Assembly: GCF_001695835.1 (NCBI RefSeq)
Contig: NZ_MBSO01000039.1
Location: forward strand, 1 to 60,086
From: Ensifer sp. LC11
GTDB lineage: Bacteria; Pseudomonadota; Alphaproteobacteria; Rhizobiales; Rhizobiaceae
Length of the DNA: 60,086 nt
Reading direction: 5' to 3'
The position numbers and the translations under genes are program-made. Positions 19,954-29,338 of the stretch are shown here, piece by piece. Under the pieces are notes generated by a model. It was not told the DNA's origin, searched no databases, and saw only the letters and a program-made list of their open reading frames with translations. The stretch's first letter is position 1, and each line of letters starts with the position of its first letter.

Positions 19954-22900
19954 TCACTTCGCCCTTGCGCGCGCCAAGTCGTTGAGGAGGCCGGCGGCAA
20001 CCGTGATCTTGGCGAGCGTCGTTTCGCCCTTCTCGGTCAGCAGCCGCAGCTGGCCCGTTGCCTGGGCGACGCGTTCGCGTTCGTTCTCCCCCCAGGCGGC
20101 AACGGGGTTGCGCTCCTTCTTCTGCTCGCGCAGCGCTGCCTTGGTGATATCCCGCCTTGCGGCGGCGATATCGGATACGGCGCGCGACACAGCCATCGCC
20201 TCGAACTGTTCGGTTGCCGGTACGCGATCGGACGCCGCCAGAAGCCGGTTGATCCGAAGCGTCTCGGTGACGGCGAAGTAACCCTGTGCCGTGCGGCTCA
20301 GCGTCTCGCCGGTCTCGGTGGCGATCTGCATGATCTCCGGCACCAGAGTCATCAGCGCCAGTTCCGAAATTTCCTCGGCGAGCTTGGCGGGCACACCACC
20401 CTCGACGAAGGCCGCCGTCTTCAGACGCGCCTCTTCGGCGCTCTCGCCGGAGACCGCGGTCCGCATCGTGCCGCGCAGCTTCTGCAGGCCGTCACGCAGC
20501 CGTGAAACCGCCTCGGAGACCGAACCGGTCGCCGCATGGGTACGCAGCGCCCGCTCTGTGACCAGCGTGAAGATGCGACCGACTTCCTGGTAGAGGATGT
20601 TCTGCAGGCCACCGCCGATCTTGTTATCGAGCGCGTCGATCTCGTCATAGATCCGCGGCAGATCGAAGCCGTCGAGTGCCAGCACGGCAGCCTTGACGAC
20701 GTCGGCCGAGAGGAAGCCCGTCGCGTCCGTCAGCGTCGAGACGAAGGCCGGGCCACCGCGGTTGATAACCTCGTTGGCAAGGATCGTCGCGATGATTTCG
20801 CGGCGCAGGCGATGGCCGTGAATGTCACCTGCATAGGTCTTGCGCATCTTCGCCGGGAAGTAACGCTCTACCGTTGCGGTGAAATATGGATCGTCAGGCA
20901 GCTTGCTTGCAATCAGCTCGTCGAAGAGAACGAGCTTGGAGTAGGAAAGCAGCACGCCAATTTCGGCACGGGTCAAGGGCTTGCCCGCCTGGTAGCGCTC
21001 GGTCATCGCCTGGTCGGTCGGCAGCGTCTCGACCTTGCGGTTGAGGTGGCCATCGGCCTCGAGGCGCGTCATGAGCCGGCCAAGCGTCGTGCGGTTGCCG
21101 AGCCCCTGCATGGCGGTCAGCGAAATCGCCAGCGATTGCTCGTAGTTGTTGCGCAGCACGAGATGGCCGACTTCCTCGGTCATCGAGGCAAGCAGCGTGT
21201 TGCGCTTCGGTCGGGTCAGGCGGCCATCGCGCATGGCAGAAGCGAGCGCGATCTTGATGTTGACCTCGACGTCGGAGGAGTTGACGCCGGCGGAGTTGTC
21301 GATGGCGTCCGAGTTGCAGCGGCCGCCATTGAGGCCGAAGCCAATACGGCCTTTCTGGGTGACGCCGAGGTTGGCGCCTTCGCCGATGACACGGGCGCGG
21401 ACCTCTTCAGCCGTCACGCGGATCGCATCGTTGGCGCGATCGCCGACTTCCGCGTCGGTTTCGGAGCTGCCACGAATATAAGTGCCGATACCGCCGAACC
21501 AGAGCAGGTCAACCTGGCTCTTCAGGATCGCATTCATGATCTCGAAGGGCGTCGCCTTGGGCTTGTCGAGGCCGATCGCGGCCATCGCCTCAGGCGTCAG
21601 CGTCACGGACTTCTCGGCGCGAGAGATGATCATCGCACCATCCGACAGGGTCTTGCGGTCGTAGTCCTGCCAGCTCGAACGCGGCAGCGCGAACATGCGT
21701 GTGCGCTCGGCGAAGGAGCCATCGATATCCGGTGACGGATCGATGAAGATGTCGCGGTGGTCGAAGGCGGCGATCAGGCGGATCTTCTCAGAGAGAAGCA
21801 TGCCGTTGCCGAAGACGTCGCCGGACATGTCACCAACGCCGGCGACCGTGAAGGGCGTCGTCTGGATATCGATATCCATTTCGCGGAAGTGCCGCTTGAC
21901 GGTTTCCCAGGCGCCGCGAGCGGTGATGCCCATCTTCTTGTGGTCGTAACCGGCCGAACCGCCCGAAGCAAAGGCGTCGTCGAGCCAGAAGCCGGCTTCT
22001 TGAGCCAACCCGTTGGCGGTGTCGGAGAAGGTCGCGGTGCCCTTGTCGGCGGCAACGACGAAGTACGGGTCGTCGCCGTCGTGGCGCAGTGTGTCAGCCG
22101 GCGGCACGACGTCCTGGCCGACGATGTTGTCGGTGACCGAAAGCAATGTGCGGATGAAGGTCTTGTAGGCCTCCGTCCCCGCCTTGAAGATGTCGTCGCG
22201 GGTGCCGCCAACCGGAAGCAGCTTCGGATAGAAGCCGCCCTTGGCGCCCACGGGCACGATGACGGCGTTCTTGACCTGCTGCGCCTTGACGAGGCCCAGC
22301 ACCTCCGTGCGGTAATCCTGGGCACGGTCCGACCAGCGCAGGCCACCGCGGGCGACCTTGCCGAAGCGCAAATGCACGCCTTCGACCTCGGTGCCGTAGA
22401 CGAAGATTTCGCGGAATGGACGCGGCTCCGGCAGGCCTTCGAGCTGCTTCGGATCGAGCTTGAAGGCGAGAACCGCGCGCGGTTTGCCCTCGGCATCGTG
22501 CTGGAAGTAGTTGGTGCGAAGTGTTGCTTCGATCGCGTTGACGTAGCGGCGCAGGATGCGATCTTCGTCAAGGCTCGGAACCGCCGAAAGCGCATCCTCG
22601 ATCGAGGCAAGCAGCGTATTGCACTTCTTGGCGCGCGGCTTGTCCTCGAGCTTCGGATCCATACGGGTGACGAACAGCTTGAAGATATCGGCGGCAATCG
22701 CCGGATACTTGTTCAGCGTGTCGGCGATGTAGCCCTGCGAATAGGTGATGCCGGCCTGGCGCAGGTAGCGGGCGTAAGCACGCAGCACCGTTACTTCCCG
22801 GGCGTTGAGCCCTGCAAGCAGGATCAGCCGGTTGAAGTTGTCGTCCTCGATCGTGCCGTTCCAGGCGGCAAGGAAGGCCTCTTCCAGGGGCGCACCCGTC

Positions 22901-24747
22901 TTGTCGAGGTTCAGCGCGTGCCCGTCGCGATGGATCAGCTCCATGTCATGCAGGACGACCTTGCGCTGCTCTTCACCGTGCGGGTTGACGCCGATGTCGT
23001 AGGTCTGTTCGCTGATGACCCGGAAGCCGAGATTTTCGAGCAGCGGCACGCGACGCGACAACGATACCGGCTCGCCGGCGTGGAAGATCTTCAGCTCGGC
23101 CGTGTCCGGACGGGTGACGGCGCGCGGGTAGTTGTAGAACGAGATCCGGATCGGATCGGGTCCCTTGCAGGCGGCAATGTCGGCCAGATCGGCATAGGCT
23201 TCCGCCGGCGTGAAGAACGACTGGTAGGCGCCATCGACATCGAGTTCGATGCCGTCCTTGCGGGCGAGCAGGTCGAACCGGTCGATCCAGCGGGTGACGA
23301 TGCCGCGGACCGCTTCTTCGAGCTTTGCCTGCGGAATGCGTGGTGTTTTGCCGGCAGAGCGGCCGATGATGAAGTGGACGCGCGCCAGGCCGCCTTCGGG
23401 GAAGGCCGGGTAGTAGGCGGAGACGCGGCCGTCATAGACCGTCTTCAGATAGTCGCCGATCTTCTCGCGAACATCGGAATCATATTGCTCGCGCGGTACG
23501 AAGACGATGACCGAGACGAAGCGGTCGAAATGGTCGATGCGTGGCAGCACGCGGATGCGCGGCCGATCACCCAGCTCGTTGATCTGTTCGCAGAAGGCGG
23601 CGAGCAGGCCGACATCGATCTGGAAGAGGTCGTCGCGCGGGTAGGATTCCAGCGTGTTTGCCAGCATCTTGCCGGAATGGCTCTGCGGATCGTAGCCGAA
23701 ATGATCGACGATCTTCTCGATCTTGTGGCGCAGCAGCGGGATTTCGGCCGCCTGGCGGGTATAGGCCGACGAGGTGAACAGGCCGACGATGCGCAATTCC
23801 CCGGCGACGTTGCCGTCGGCATCGAAGCGCTTGACGCCGATATAGTCCATATAGGCGCGGCGATGGACGACAGACTTGACGTTGGCCTTGGTGACGATCA
23901 GGAAATCCGGGCTTTCGAGGAAGGCGAGGATTTCCGGCGTCGTCAACACGGCGTCCTTGCCCTGGCGCAAAACGCGCACATCGGGATTGGAGAGGATGCC
24001 GAGCCCCCTGCCCTTGCCGCGCTCGACCGTCGCCTTTCCGCCCTTGCCGGAATAGGTGTACTCGCGCATGCCGAGGAAGGTGAAGTTGTTGTCGCGCAGC
24101 CAGCGAAGGAAGGCGAGCGCCTCGTCGCGGTCGCTCTTCTTGCGCGACGCGTTGTATGCCTCGAGTTCCTGCATGGCATGGTCGAGCAGCGCCGTCATCG
24201 CCGGCCAGTCGTGCACCGTCTGGTGCACCTGCTCCAGCACGTCGCGGATGCGGTTGCTGAGATGCTCCGCCTCGACCGGCGCAAGCTTTGTCAGATGGAT
24301 CTGGATGTGGCTGACGCGGTGCGCCGGATCGCTTGGCTCATCGGCATCGAAGAGCTTGGCGGGCTTGCCCGGCTCCTGGACCAGGATGGGGTGGATTGCG
24401 AGGTGAATGTCGCGGTGGGTGCTGGTGATTTCCCCCATGACCGAATCATAGAGGAAAGGCATGTTGCGTTCGGTGACCGCAATGACCGAAACCTCGGTGC
24501 CGCCGGGTGCTACGCCAGCGACGGTCTCGACCGAAACCTGCGGCTTGCCGCCGTCCCAGCGGGCGAGTTCGCGGTGTGCATGGGCCGCGGTCAGCGCCAG
24601 CATGTCCGCCGAATAAAGATCGAGGTCGTCGTTGCTGGCTCCACCGAAGAGGATCTCCGGCGCCAGCGCCTCGACGCCCAGTTTGATGGCGGCCGCCTTC
24701 GCTGCGTCGATGTGTCTGTCCCGCTTCGGATTGTATTTCACGCCCAT
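19954..24747 (-). CDS. NAD-specific glutamate dehydrogenase (large GDH-1600 type)
   Basis: About 1597 residues, matching the ~180-kDa NAD-glutamate dehydrogenases of Proteobacteria that deaminate glutamate to 2-oxoglutarate. The N-terminal ~600 residues are ACT-like regulatory modules; the catalytic core follows with the lysine motif PVGAKGGFYPK and the Rossmann segment VGDMSGDVFGNGML, then a long helical C-terminal domain. I start at MGVKYNPKRDRHID (24747), preceded by GGGAGAGA; an in-frame ATG at 24765 is the alternative. Monocistronic. Confidence 0.93.
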   Translation of the reverse strand: MGVKYNPKRDRHIDAAKAAAIKLGVEALAPEILFGGASNDDLDLYSADMLALTAAHAHRELARWDGGKPQVSVETVAGVAPGGTEVSVIAVTERNMPFLYDSVMGEITSTHRDIHLAIHPILVQEPGKPAKLFDADEPSDPAHRVSHIQIHLTKLAPVEAEHLSNRIRDVLEQVHQTVHDWPAMTALLDHAMQELEAYNASRKKSDRDEALAFLRWLRDNNFTFLGMREYTYSGKGGKATVERGKGRGLGILSNPDVRVLRQGKDAVLTTPEILAFLESPDFLIVTKANVKSVVHRRAYMDYIGVKRFDADGNVAGELRIVGLFTSSAYTRQAAEIPLLRHKIEKIVDHFGYDPQSHSGKMLANTLESYPRDDLFQIDVGLLAAFCEQINELGDRPRIRVLPRIDHFDRFVSVIVFVPREQYDSDVREKIGDYLKTVYDGRVSAYYPAFPEGGLARVHFIIGRSAGKTPRIPQAKLEEAVRGIVTRWIDRFDLLARKDGIELDVDGAYQSFFTPAEAYADLADIAACKGPDPIRISFYNYPRAVTRPDTAELKIFHAGEPVSLSRRVPLLENLGFRVISEQTYDIGVNPHGEEQRKVVLHDMELIHRDGHALNLDKTGAPLEEAFLAAWNGTIEDDNFNRLILLAGLNAREVTVLRAYARYLRQAGITYSQGYIADTLNKYPAIAADIFKLFVTRMDPKLEDKPRAKKCNTLLASIEDALSAVPSLDEDRILRRYVNAIEATLRTNYFQHDAEGKPRAVLAFKLDPKQLEGLPEPRPFREIFVYGTEVEGVHLRFGKVARGGLRWSDRAQDYRTEVLGLVKAQQVKNAVIVPVGAKGGFYPKLLPVGGTRDDIFKAGTEAYKTFIRTLLSVTDNIVGQDVVPPADTLRHDGDDPYFVVAADKGTATFSDTANGLAQEAGFWLDDAFASGGSAGYDHKKMGITARGAWETVKRHFREMDIDIQTTPFTVAGVGDMSGDVFGNGMLLSEKIRLIAAFDHRDIFIDPSPDIDGSFAERTRMFALPRSSWQDYDRKTLSDGAMIISRAEKSVTLTPEAMAAIGLDKPKATPFEIMNAILKSQVDLLWFGGIGTYIRGSSETDAEVGDRANDAIRVTAEEVRARVIGEGANLGVTQKGRIGFGLNGGRCNSDAIDNSAGVNSSDVEVNIKIALASAMRDGRLTRPKRNTLLASMTEEVGHLVLRNNYEQSLAISLTAMQGLGNRTTLGRLMTRLEADGHLNRKVETLPTDQAMTERYQAGKPLTRAEIGVLLSYSKLVLFDELIASKLPDDPYFTATVERYFPAKMRKTYAGDIHGHRLRREIIATILANEVINRGGPAFVSTLTDATGFLSADVVKAAVLALDGFDLPRIYDEIDALDNKIGGGLQNILYQEVGRIFTLVTERALRTHAATGSVSEAVSRLRDGLQKLRGTMRTAVSGESAEEARLKTAAFVEGGVPAKLAEEISELALMTLVPEIMQIATETGETLSRTAQGYFAVTETLRINRLLAASDRVPATEQFEAMAVSRAVSDIAAARRDITKAALREQKKERNPVAAWGENERERVAQATGQLRLLTEKGETTLAKITVAAGLLNDLARARAK

Positions 24748-24848
24748 GAAGTCTCTCCCACTCATGATAGGCCAAACCCTATCAGAACCATGGCTAATGG
24801 CGACCGCTTTTTACGCCGATTTCGGCAAAATCGAGCCAAAAATTGGAG

Positions 24849-24864
24849 AATTTCACGTGAAAAC
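24849..24864. promoter_or_regulatory. Weak parS-like palindrome between gdh and pdxY
   Basis: The core TTTCACGTGAAA is a perfect 12-bp palindrome identical to the centre of parS, but the outer bases diverge (12 of 16 match). It lies in an AT-rich 285-bp divergent intergenic region and could equally be an operator for one of the flanking genes. Confidence 0.3.
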
Positions 24865-25032
24865 AGCTTAAATCCATTTAAATCGAAGGCAATTTCGCGA
24901 AAATTGCTCGAAAATCGATGAAAAAGCACGAAAACGCCAGCGGCTTCCACGGGAGCTATCTGCCATCGCCTGTTGACAGGGCAGTGACAGTCGGGTGATC
25001 AGAGTTCCTAGATCGAAGGATTGGACTGGTCG

Positions 25033-25914
25033 ATGCCCGAAATGCCCTCTCTACCCGGCGCAGTCATCGTTATCTCGAGCCATGTCGTGCGCGGCAAGGT
25101 CGGCAACCGGGCCGTGGTCTTTGCGCTGGAGACATTGGGACACCCTGTCTGGGCGTTACCGACCGTTATCCTGCCCTGGCATCCGGGCCATGGCCGCTCC
25201 ACACGCATTGTCATCCCGGATGCGGATTTTCAGTCGGTAATCGACGATCTCATCGCTGCGCCGTGGGCCGGCGAGGTGCGGGCCGTGCTTTCGGGCTATC
25301 TCGGTTCGGCGGGTCAGGCAGAGGGGGTTGCCCGACTGGTTACGGCCCTGCGGCAGCGCGATCCCAAGCTGATCTATGCCTGCGATCCGGTCATTGGGGA
25401 TGCCGGTGGGCTTTACGTTCCGGAAGCGACCGCAATTGCCATTCGCGATCAGTTGCTGCCGCTTGCCAGTCTGGCGACGCCGAACCGTTTCGAGCTTGCG
25501 TGGCTCGCCGGCGCGACGCTGGAAAGCAATACGGCCATCCTCGATGCTGCCCTCGGCCTTGGTCCGGCCCGTGTGCTGGTGACCTCGGCGGTGCCGATGA
25601 TGAGCGGAGGCACTGGCAATCTCTTTCTGTCCGGCAATCATGCCCTGCTCGCCGAACACAGGCTCGTCGAAAATCCGCCGAACGGCACGGGCGACTTGCT
25701 GGCGGCGGTGTTTCTGGCGCGGCTTCTCGAAGGACATTCAGAGGAACGTGCGCTACAAATGGCGACGGCGAGCGTGTTCGAGATCATCGCGCGCAGCGTC
25801 AAGCGCGGCGCGGACGAGCTGACGATCGAGCAGGACGCGTCGAGCCTTTCGACGCCCATGGCGATGGTGCAGATGCGCCGCTTGGTTCATCCGAACCAGA
25901 TACGCCGAAAATAG
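25033..25914 (+). CDS. pdxY: Pyridoxal kinase
   Basis: A 293-residue ribokinase-fold kinase that phosphorylates pyridoxal in the vitamin B6 salvage pathway. ISSHVVRGKVGNRAVVFALE at the N-terminus is the PdxY/PdxK substrate segment, PTVILPWHPGHGR follows, and NPPNGTGDLLAAVFLARLL is the anion-hole/catalytic motif with the active Asp. I use the ATG at 25033; a TTG at 25021 is in frame. TTGACA at 24973-24978 may be its -35 box. Confidence 0.9.
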   Translation: MPEMPSLPGAVIVISSHVVRGKVGNRAVVFALETLGHPVWALPTVILPWHPGHGRSTRIVIPDADFQSVIDDLIAAPWAGEVRAVLSGYLGSAGQAEGVARLVTALRQRDPKLIYACDPVIGDAGGLYVPEATAIAIRDQLLPLASLATPNRFELAWLAGATLESNTAILDAALGLGPARVLVTSAVPMMSGGTGNLFLSGNHALLAEHRLVENPPNGTGDLLAAVFLARLLEGHSEERALQMATASVFEIIARSVKRGADELTIEQDASSLSTPMAMVQMRRLVHPNQIRRK

Positions 25915-26045
25915 AAGAAGCTGTTCATGGACGATCGCCTGATGGCATCGTGGATTGAACTTTAGATCATGATGATTTTCATGACTTCGAGCGTGATGCG
26001 GGCGAAAGGCCGGTCATCACGCCTGAAGCAGCAGCGGAGTAAGCG

Positions 26046-26696
26046 ATGGACAAGCAGCAGCGTTTTCCGGACCACCTTCTGAACGGCTATCACAATTTCA
26101 TGAACGGCCGCTTCAGCGAGCAGCAGAAGCGCTACAAGGTGCTGGCGGAAACCGGCCAGAAACCGAAGACGATGGTCGTTGCCTGTTGCGATTCGCGGGC
26201 GGCGCCGGAAACAATCTTCGACAGCGGGCCGGGCGAGCTCTTCGTTGTCCGCAACGTTGCCAATCTCATGCCGCCCTATGAGCCTGATGGCCACTACCAT
26301 TCGACCTCGGCTGCGCTCGAGTTCGCCGTGCAGTCACTGCGCGTCAGCGATATCGTCGTCATGGGGCACGGCCGCTGCGGCGGTATCAAGGCGGCGCTCG
26401 ATCCGGATGCCGAGCCTTTGTCGTCCGGTGATTTCATCGGTCGCTGGATGCACCTCCTGAAGCCGGCCGCAGAGCAGATCCAGAGCAACGATGTCATGAC
26501 CCAGGCCGAGCGGCAGCGAGCGCTCGAACGGGTGTCGATCCGCAACTCGCTTGCCAATCTTCGCACTTTCCCCTGCGTTCAGATCCTCGAATCCAAGGGC
26601 AAGCTGAACCTGCATGGCGCCTGGTTCGACATCTCGACCGGCGAGCTCTGGATCATGGATCCGACGACCGGCGATTTCTTGCGCCCGGGCATGTGA
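26046..26696 (+). CDS. Beta-class carbonic anhydrase
   Basis: A 216-residue enzyme interconverting CO2 and bicarbonate. The zinc site is complete: Cys47, Asp49 and Arg51 in the motif ACCDSRAAPE, and His108 and Cys111 in MGHGRCGG. The length is normal for the bacterial/plant beta class. It stands alone after pdxY, with a 130-bp gap that holds no other gene. Confidence 0.94.
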   Translation: MDKQQRFPDHLLNGYHNFMNGRFSEQQKRYKVLAETGQKPKTMVVACCDSRAAPETIFDSGPGELFVVRNVANLMPPYEPDGHYHSTSAALEFAVQSLRVSDIVVMGHGRCGGIKAALDPDAEPLSSGDFIGRWMHLLKPAAEQIQSNDVMTQAERQRALERVSIRNSLANLRTFPCVQILESKGKLNLHGAWFDISTGELWIMDPTTGDFLRPGM

Positions 26697-26716
26697 TCGA
26701 CGCCCGGTGATCGGCA

Positions 26717-26746
26717 AAAGGCCCGGCTCTTTCGAACCGGGCCTTT
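26717..26746. terminator. Bidirectional terminator (carbonic anhydrase / transglycosylase)
   Basis: AAAGGCCCGG and CCGGGCCTTT form a 10-bp stem around a 10-nt loop. The A- and T-ends give a short T tail on both strands, so it serves both convergent genes. Confidence 0.75.
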
Positions 26747-26794
26747 GACAATTCAGATTTTCGAAAGCGCCAAGCGCCCCTAACGGCGCAGGGC

Positions 26795-27616
26795 CTAAAG
26801 ACCGTCGATTTCGGCGCCGATGATGGCGATCGCCTGCTGGTAGACGCTTGCGGCGTTCCAGCCCTGGATCGCGCCGTAATTCGCCTGGCCCTGTTGATAG
26901 CCGGCGCCCGGCTGCCAGCCATGGCCGCGCAGGAAGTTGGCGGTGGAAGCAAGCGCATCCGCCTTGGAGCGAACCATGTCGACATGGCCGTTGCCGTCGC
27001 CATCGACGCCGTACTTCAAGACATTGGCCGGCAGGAACTGGGTCTGGCCGATCTCACCATGGGCAGCACCGCGTGCATCCGGGCTCAGATCGCCGCGCTG
27101 CACCAGTTGCAACGCTGCATAGAGCTGGTTGGTGAAATAGTCCGAGCGGCGGCAGTCATAGGCAAGCGTCGATACGGCCGAGAGCGTATGCTCCTTGCCC
27201 ATGAAACCGCCGAAACCGGTTTCCATGCCCCAGATTGCGATCAGCGGGCCGGCCGGAACGCCGTAGCGCCGTTCAATGCTGTTGAAGAGTGCGGCGTTCT
27301 GCTGCTTCATCTTCTTGCCGCGCGAAATGATCGTCTGGCCGCCGCGCTTCTGCATGAACTGCTCAAGCGACAGCTTGAAGCTCTTCTGGCCACGGTCGGC
27401 ACGGATCGTCGCCTTGTTGTAGGAGACGCCCGACAAGGCGCGATCGAGGACCGCAGGGCTGATGCCGTTGCCGGAAGCTTCCTGCTTGAAGTTCTGCACC
27501 CAGGCGGAAAAGCCGCTTCCGTCGTTGCCGCATTGCGCGGCGGATGCCATCGTCGGAAAGATTGCCGTTGAAATCAGGGCAGCAAGCCCCACCGCTGCGC
27601 ACTTTGCCCTGTGCAT
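26795..27616 (-). CDS. Lytic murein transglycosylase (MltB-type)
   Basis: About 273 residues with an N-terminal signal peptide (basic HRAKC, hydrophobic core, cleavage near MASAA-Q). The catalytic glutamate lies in IAIWGMETGFGGFMG, and AHGEIGQTQFLPANVLKYGVDGDG is the conserved SLT/MltB segment. It cleaves peptidoglycan glycan strands to 1,6-anhydro products in the periplasm. An ATG at 27631 would add five residues. The usual C-terminal peptidoglycan-binding domain of some homologues is absent. Confidence 0.88.
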   Translation of the reverse strand: MHRAKCAAVGLAALISTAIFPTMASAAQCGNDGSGFSAWVQNFKQEASGNGISPAVLDRALSGVSYNKATIRADRGQKSFKLSLEQFMQKRGGQTIISRGKKMKQQNAALFNSIERRYGVPAGPLIAIWGMETGFGGFMGKEHTLSAVSTLAYDCRRSDYFTNQLYAALQLVQRGDLSPDARGAAHGEIGQTQFLPANVLKYGVDGDGNGHVDMVRSKADALASTANFLRGHGWQPGAGYQQGQANYGAIQGWNAASVYQQAIAIIGAEIDGL

Positions 27617-27709
27617 GAAATACCCCGTCATAGCCCGAATCTCTTGCTTTCAAAAATGCCAGCCTTCGCTGGCCCTGTCACCTGCCGAGAGCGCTGGTCA
27701 CATTTTCGT

Positions 27710-27725
27710 GGTTTCACGTGAATCC
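27710..27725. promoter_or_regulatory. parS-like site near asd
   Basis: GGTTTCACGTGAATCC matches 13 of 16 bases of TGTTTCACGTGAAACA and is intergenic. Twelve bases further, at 27737-27752, a second element ends in CCGTGAAACA (12 of 16). The pair resembles two degenerate ParB sites in tandem. Confidence 0.4.
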
Positions 27726-27757
27726 TGGGATTGGCCGGTACCCCGTGAAACAGGAAA

Positions 27758-27786
27758 CCCGCCAGGCCCCGGACGGGCCTGGCGGG
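27758..27786 (-). terminator. asd terminator
   Basis: CCCGCCAGGCCC (27758-27769) and GGGCCTGGCGGG (27775-27786) form a 12-bp perfect stem, 23 bp beyond the asd stop. On the minus strand the stem is followed by TTTCCTGTTT, a moderately T-rich tail. Confidence 0.75.
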
Positions 27787-27809
27787 AATGAATTGCCCTA
27801 TTGCCGTTC

Positions 27810-28844
27810 TCAGGCCGCCTGCTTGCGCGGCTTGATGAGGCCGCGGTTGACGAGCAGCTCGGCGATCTGGATCGCGTTGAGTGCTGCACCCTTGCGCAGG
27901 TTGTCGGAAACGACCCAGATGTTGAGGCCGTTCTCGACGGTTGCGTCTTCGCGGATGCGCGAGATGTAGGTCGCGTCTTCGCCGGCGCACTCGTATGGCG
28001 TCACGTAGCCGCCGTTCTCATGCTTGTCGACGACGAGGCAACCCGGTGCTTCGCGCAGGATATCGCGCGCTTCGTCAGCGGTGATCTCGTTCTCGAACTC
28101 GATGTTGACCGATTCCGAATGGCCGATGAAAACAGGGACGCGCACGGCCGTGCAGGTGACCTTGATCTTCGGATCGAGCATCTTCTTGGTTTCGGCCAGA
28201 ACCTTCCACTCTTCCTTGGTGTAGCCGTCTTCCATGAACACGTCGATGTGCGGGATGACGTTGAAGGCGATGCGCTTGGTGAACTTCTTCGATTCGATCG
28301 GATCGGCGACGAAGACCGCGCGGGTCTGGTTGAAGAGTTCGTCCATTCCGTCCTTGCCGGCGCCGGAAACCGACTGATAGGTCGAGACGACGACACGCTT
28401 GATCTTGGCGTGGTCATGCAGCGGCTTCAGGGCGACCACGAGCTGGGCCGTCGAGCAATTCGGGTTGGCGATGATGTTCTTCTTGGTGAAGAGCGAGATC
28501 GCATCCGGGTTCACTTCCGGCACGATCAGCGGCACTTCGGCGTCGTAGCGCCAGGCCGAGGAATTGTCGATGACGACGCAACCCTGCTGGCCGATCTTCG
28601 GCGAGTACTTGAGCGAAACAGCGCCCCCGGCCGACATCAGGCAGATATCGGTGTCGGAGAAGTCGTAGTTTTCGAGATTCCTGACCTTGAGCGTCTTGTC
28701 GCCGAAGGAAACTTCCGTGCCCTGGGAGCGGGCGGAAGCAAGAGCGACCACCTCATCGGCGGGAAATCCGCGCTCCGAAAGGATATTCAGCATCTCCCGG
28801 CCGACATTGCCGGTGGCGCCTGCAACTGCAATCTTGAAACCCAT
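27810..28844 (-). CDS. asd: Aspartate-semialdehyde dehydrogenase
   Basis: A 344-residue NADP-dependent enzyme reducing aspartyl phosphate to the semialdehyde on the route to lysine, diaminopimelate, threonine and methionine. AVAGATGNVGREML is the Rossmann loop, the catalytic cysteine is Cys130 in ANPNCSTAQ, and SVSGAGKDGMDEL and the C-terminal NLRKGAALNAIQIAELL are family blocks. It is preceded by a leader with small GC-rich hairpins and a possible 39-residue gene. Confidence 0.97.
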   Translation of the reverse strand: MGFKIAVAGATGNVGREMLNILSERGFPADEVVALASARSQGTEVSFGDKTLKVRNLENYDFSDTDICLMSAGGAVSLKYSPKIGQQGCVVIDNSSAWRYDAEVPLIVPEVNPDAISLFTKKNIIANPNCSTAQLVVALKPLHDHAKIKRVVVSTYQSVSGAGKDGMDELFNQTRAVFVADPIESKKFTKRIAFNVIPHIDVFMEDGYTKEEWKVLAETKKMLDPKIKVTCTAVRVPVFIGHSESVNIEFENEITADEARDILREAPGCLVVDKHENGGYVTPYECAGEDATYISRIREDATVENGLNIWVVSDNLRKGAALNAIQIAELLVNRGLIKPRKQAA

Positions 28845-28955
28845 GATCTAAGCTCTCTTTCTGTCTCTCCTCTTCGGGTGGAGGGGGAACCGCGCACGTT
28901 GCCGCGAAGGTTCCTGTCCCCGGCCTTACCGGGGAGAGAGCGGTGGCCAGAGACG

Positions 28956-29075
28956 TCAGACGGTTTTCGTCGTCGTTTTGGCCGTTGTTTTGCAAGCGAA
29001 CGAAAAATCGCAATCCCGCCACGCGGCAAGAGCCGGCAGGATCAAAGCAGCGATGGCTGGACCGATCGGTCGCAT
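28956..29075 (-). CDS. Candidate 39-residue small secreted or membrane protein upstream of asd
   Basis: On the minus strand an ATG at 29075 is preceded by GAGGAAAATCACC, a good ribosome site, and opens a 39-codon frame ending in TGA at 28956. The product starts MRPIGPAIAALILPALAA, a hydrophobic helix or signal peptide, followed by WRDCDFSFACK with two cysteines and a Lys/Thr-rich tail. It lies 110 bp upstream of asd on the same strand. I recognise no family. The rest of the 28845-29338 gap holds only short GC hairpins and the promoter region of the next transporter. Confidence 0.45.
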   Translation of the reverse strand: MRPIGPAIAALILPALAAWRDCDFSFACKTTAKTTTKTV

Positions 29076-29338
29076 GGTGATTTTCCTCGTTCGTCGCTGC
29101 TCTTACGCGGTTTTGGAGAAGAGTCAAGATAGGGCGGCATCGCCGTGGCCCCGCGACGGGCTTCCGCGGTCGATCGCCGCATTAGACGAAAGTCATAAGC
29201 CGAAAGCATCTCTGCCTGCGCCGCTGGTTTTCTGACATCCTCTTCATCAGGCGCACCACGTCCGGCCATTCTCGGGAGGAATACCGGACCAGCCAATGGG
29301 CGCTCCAACAGACTGTTTTGGAGTGGAGGATAAACAAA

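Noticed and set aside
21757-24921. 1054-codon open frame opposite the NAD-glutamate dehydrogenase gene
   Set aside because: Shadow of a strongly recognised gene; no domain similarity and low-complexity composition.
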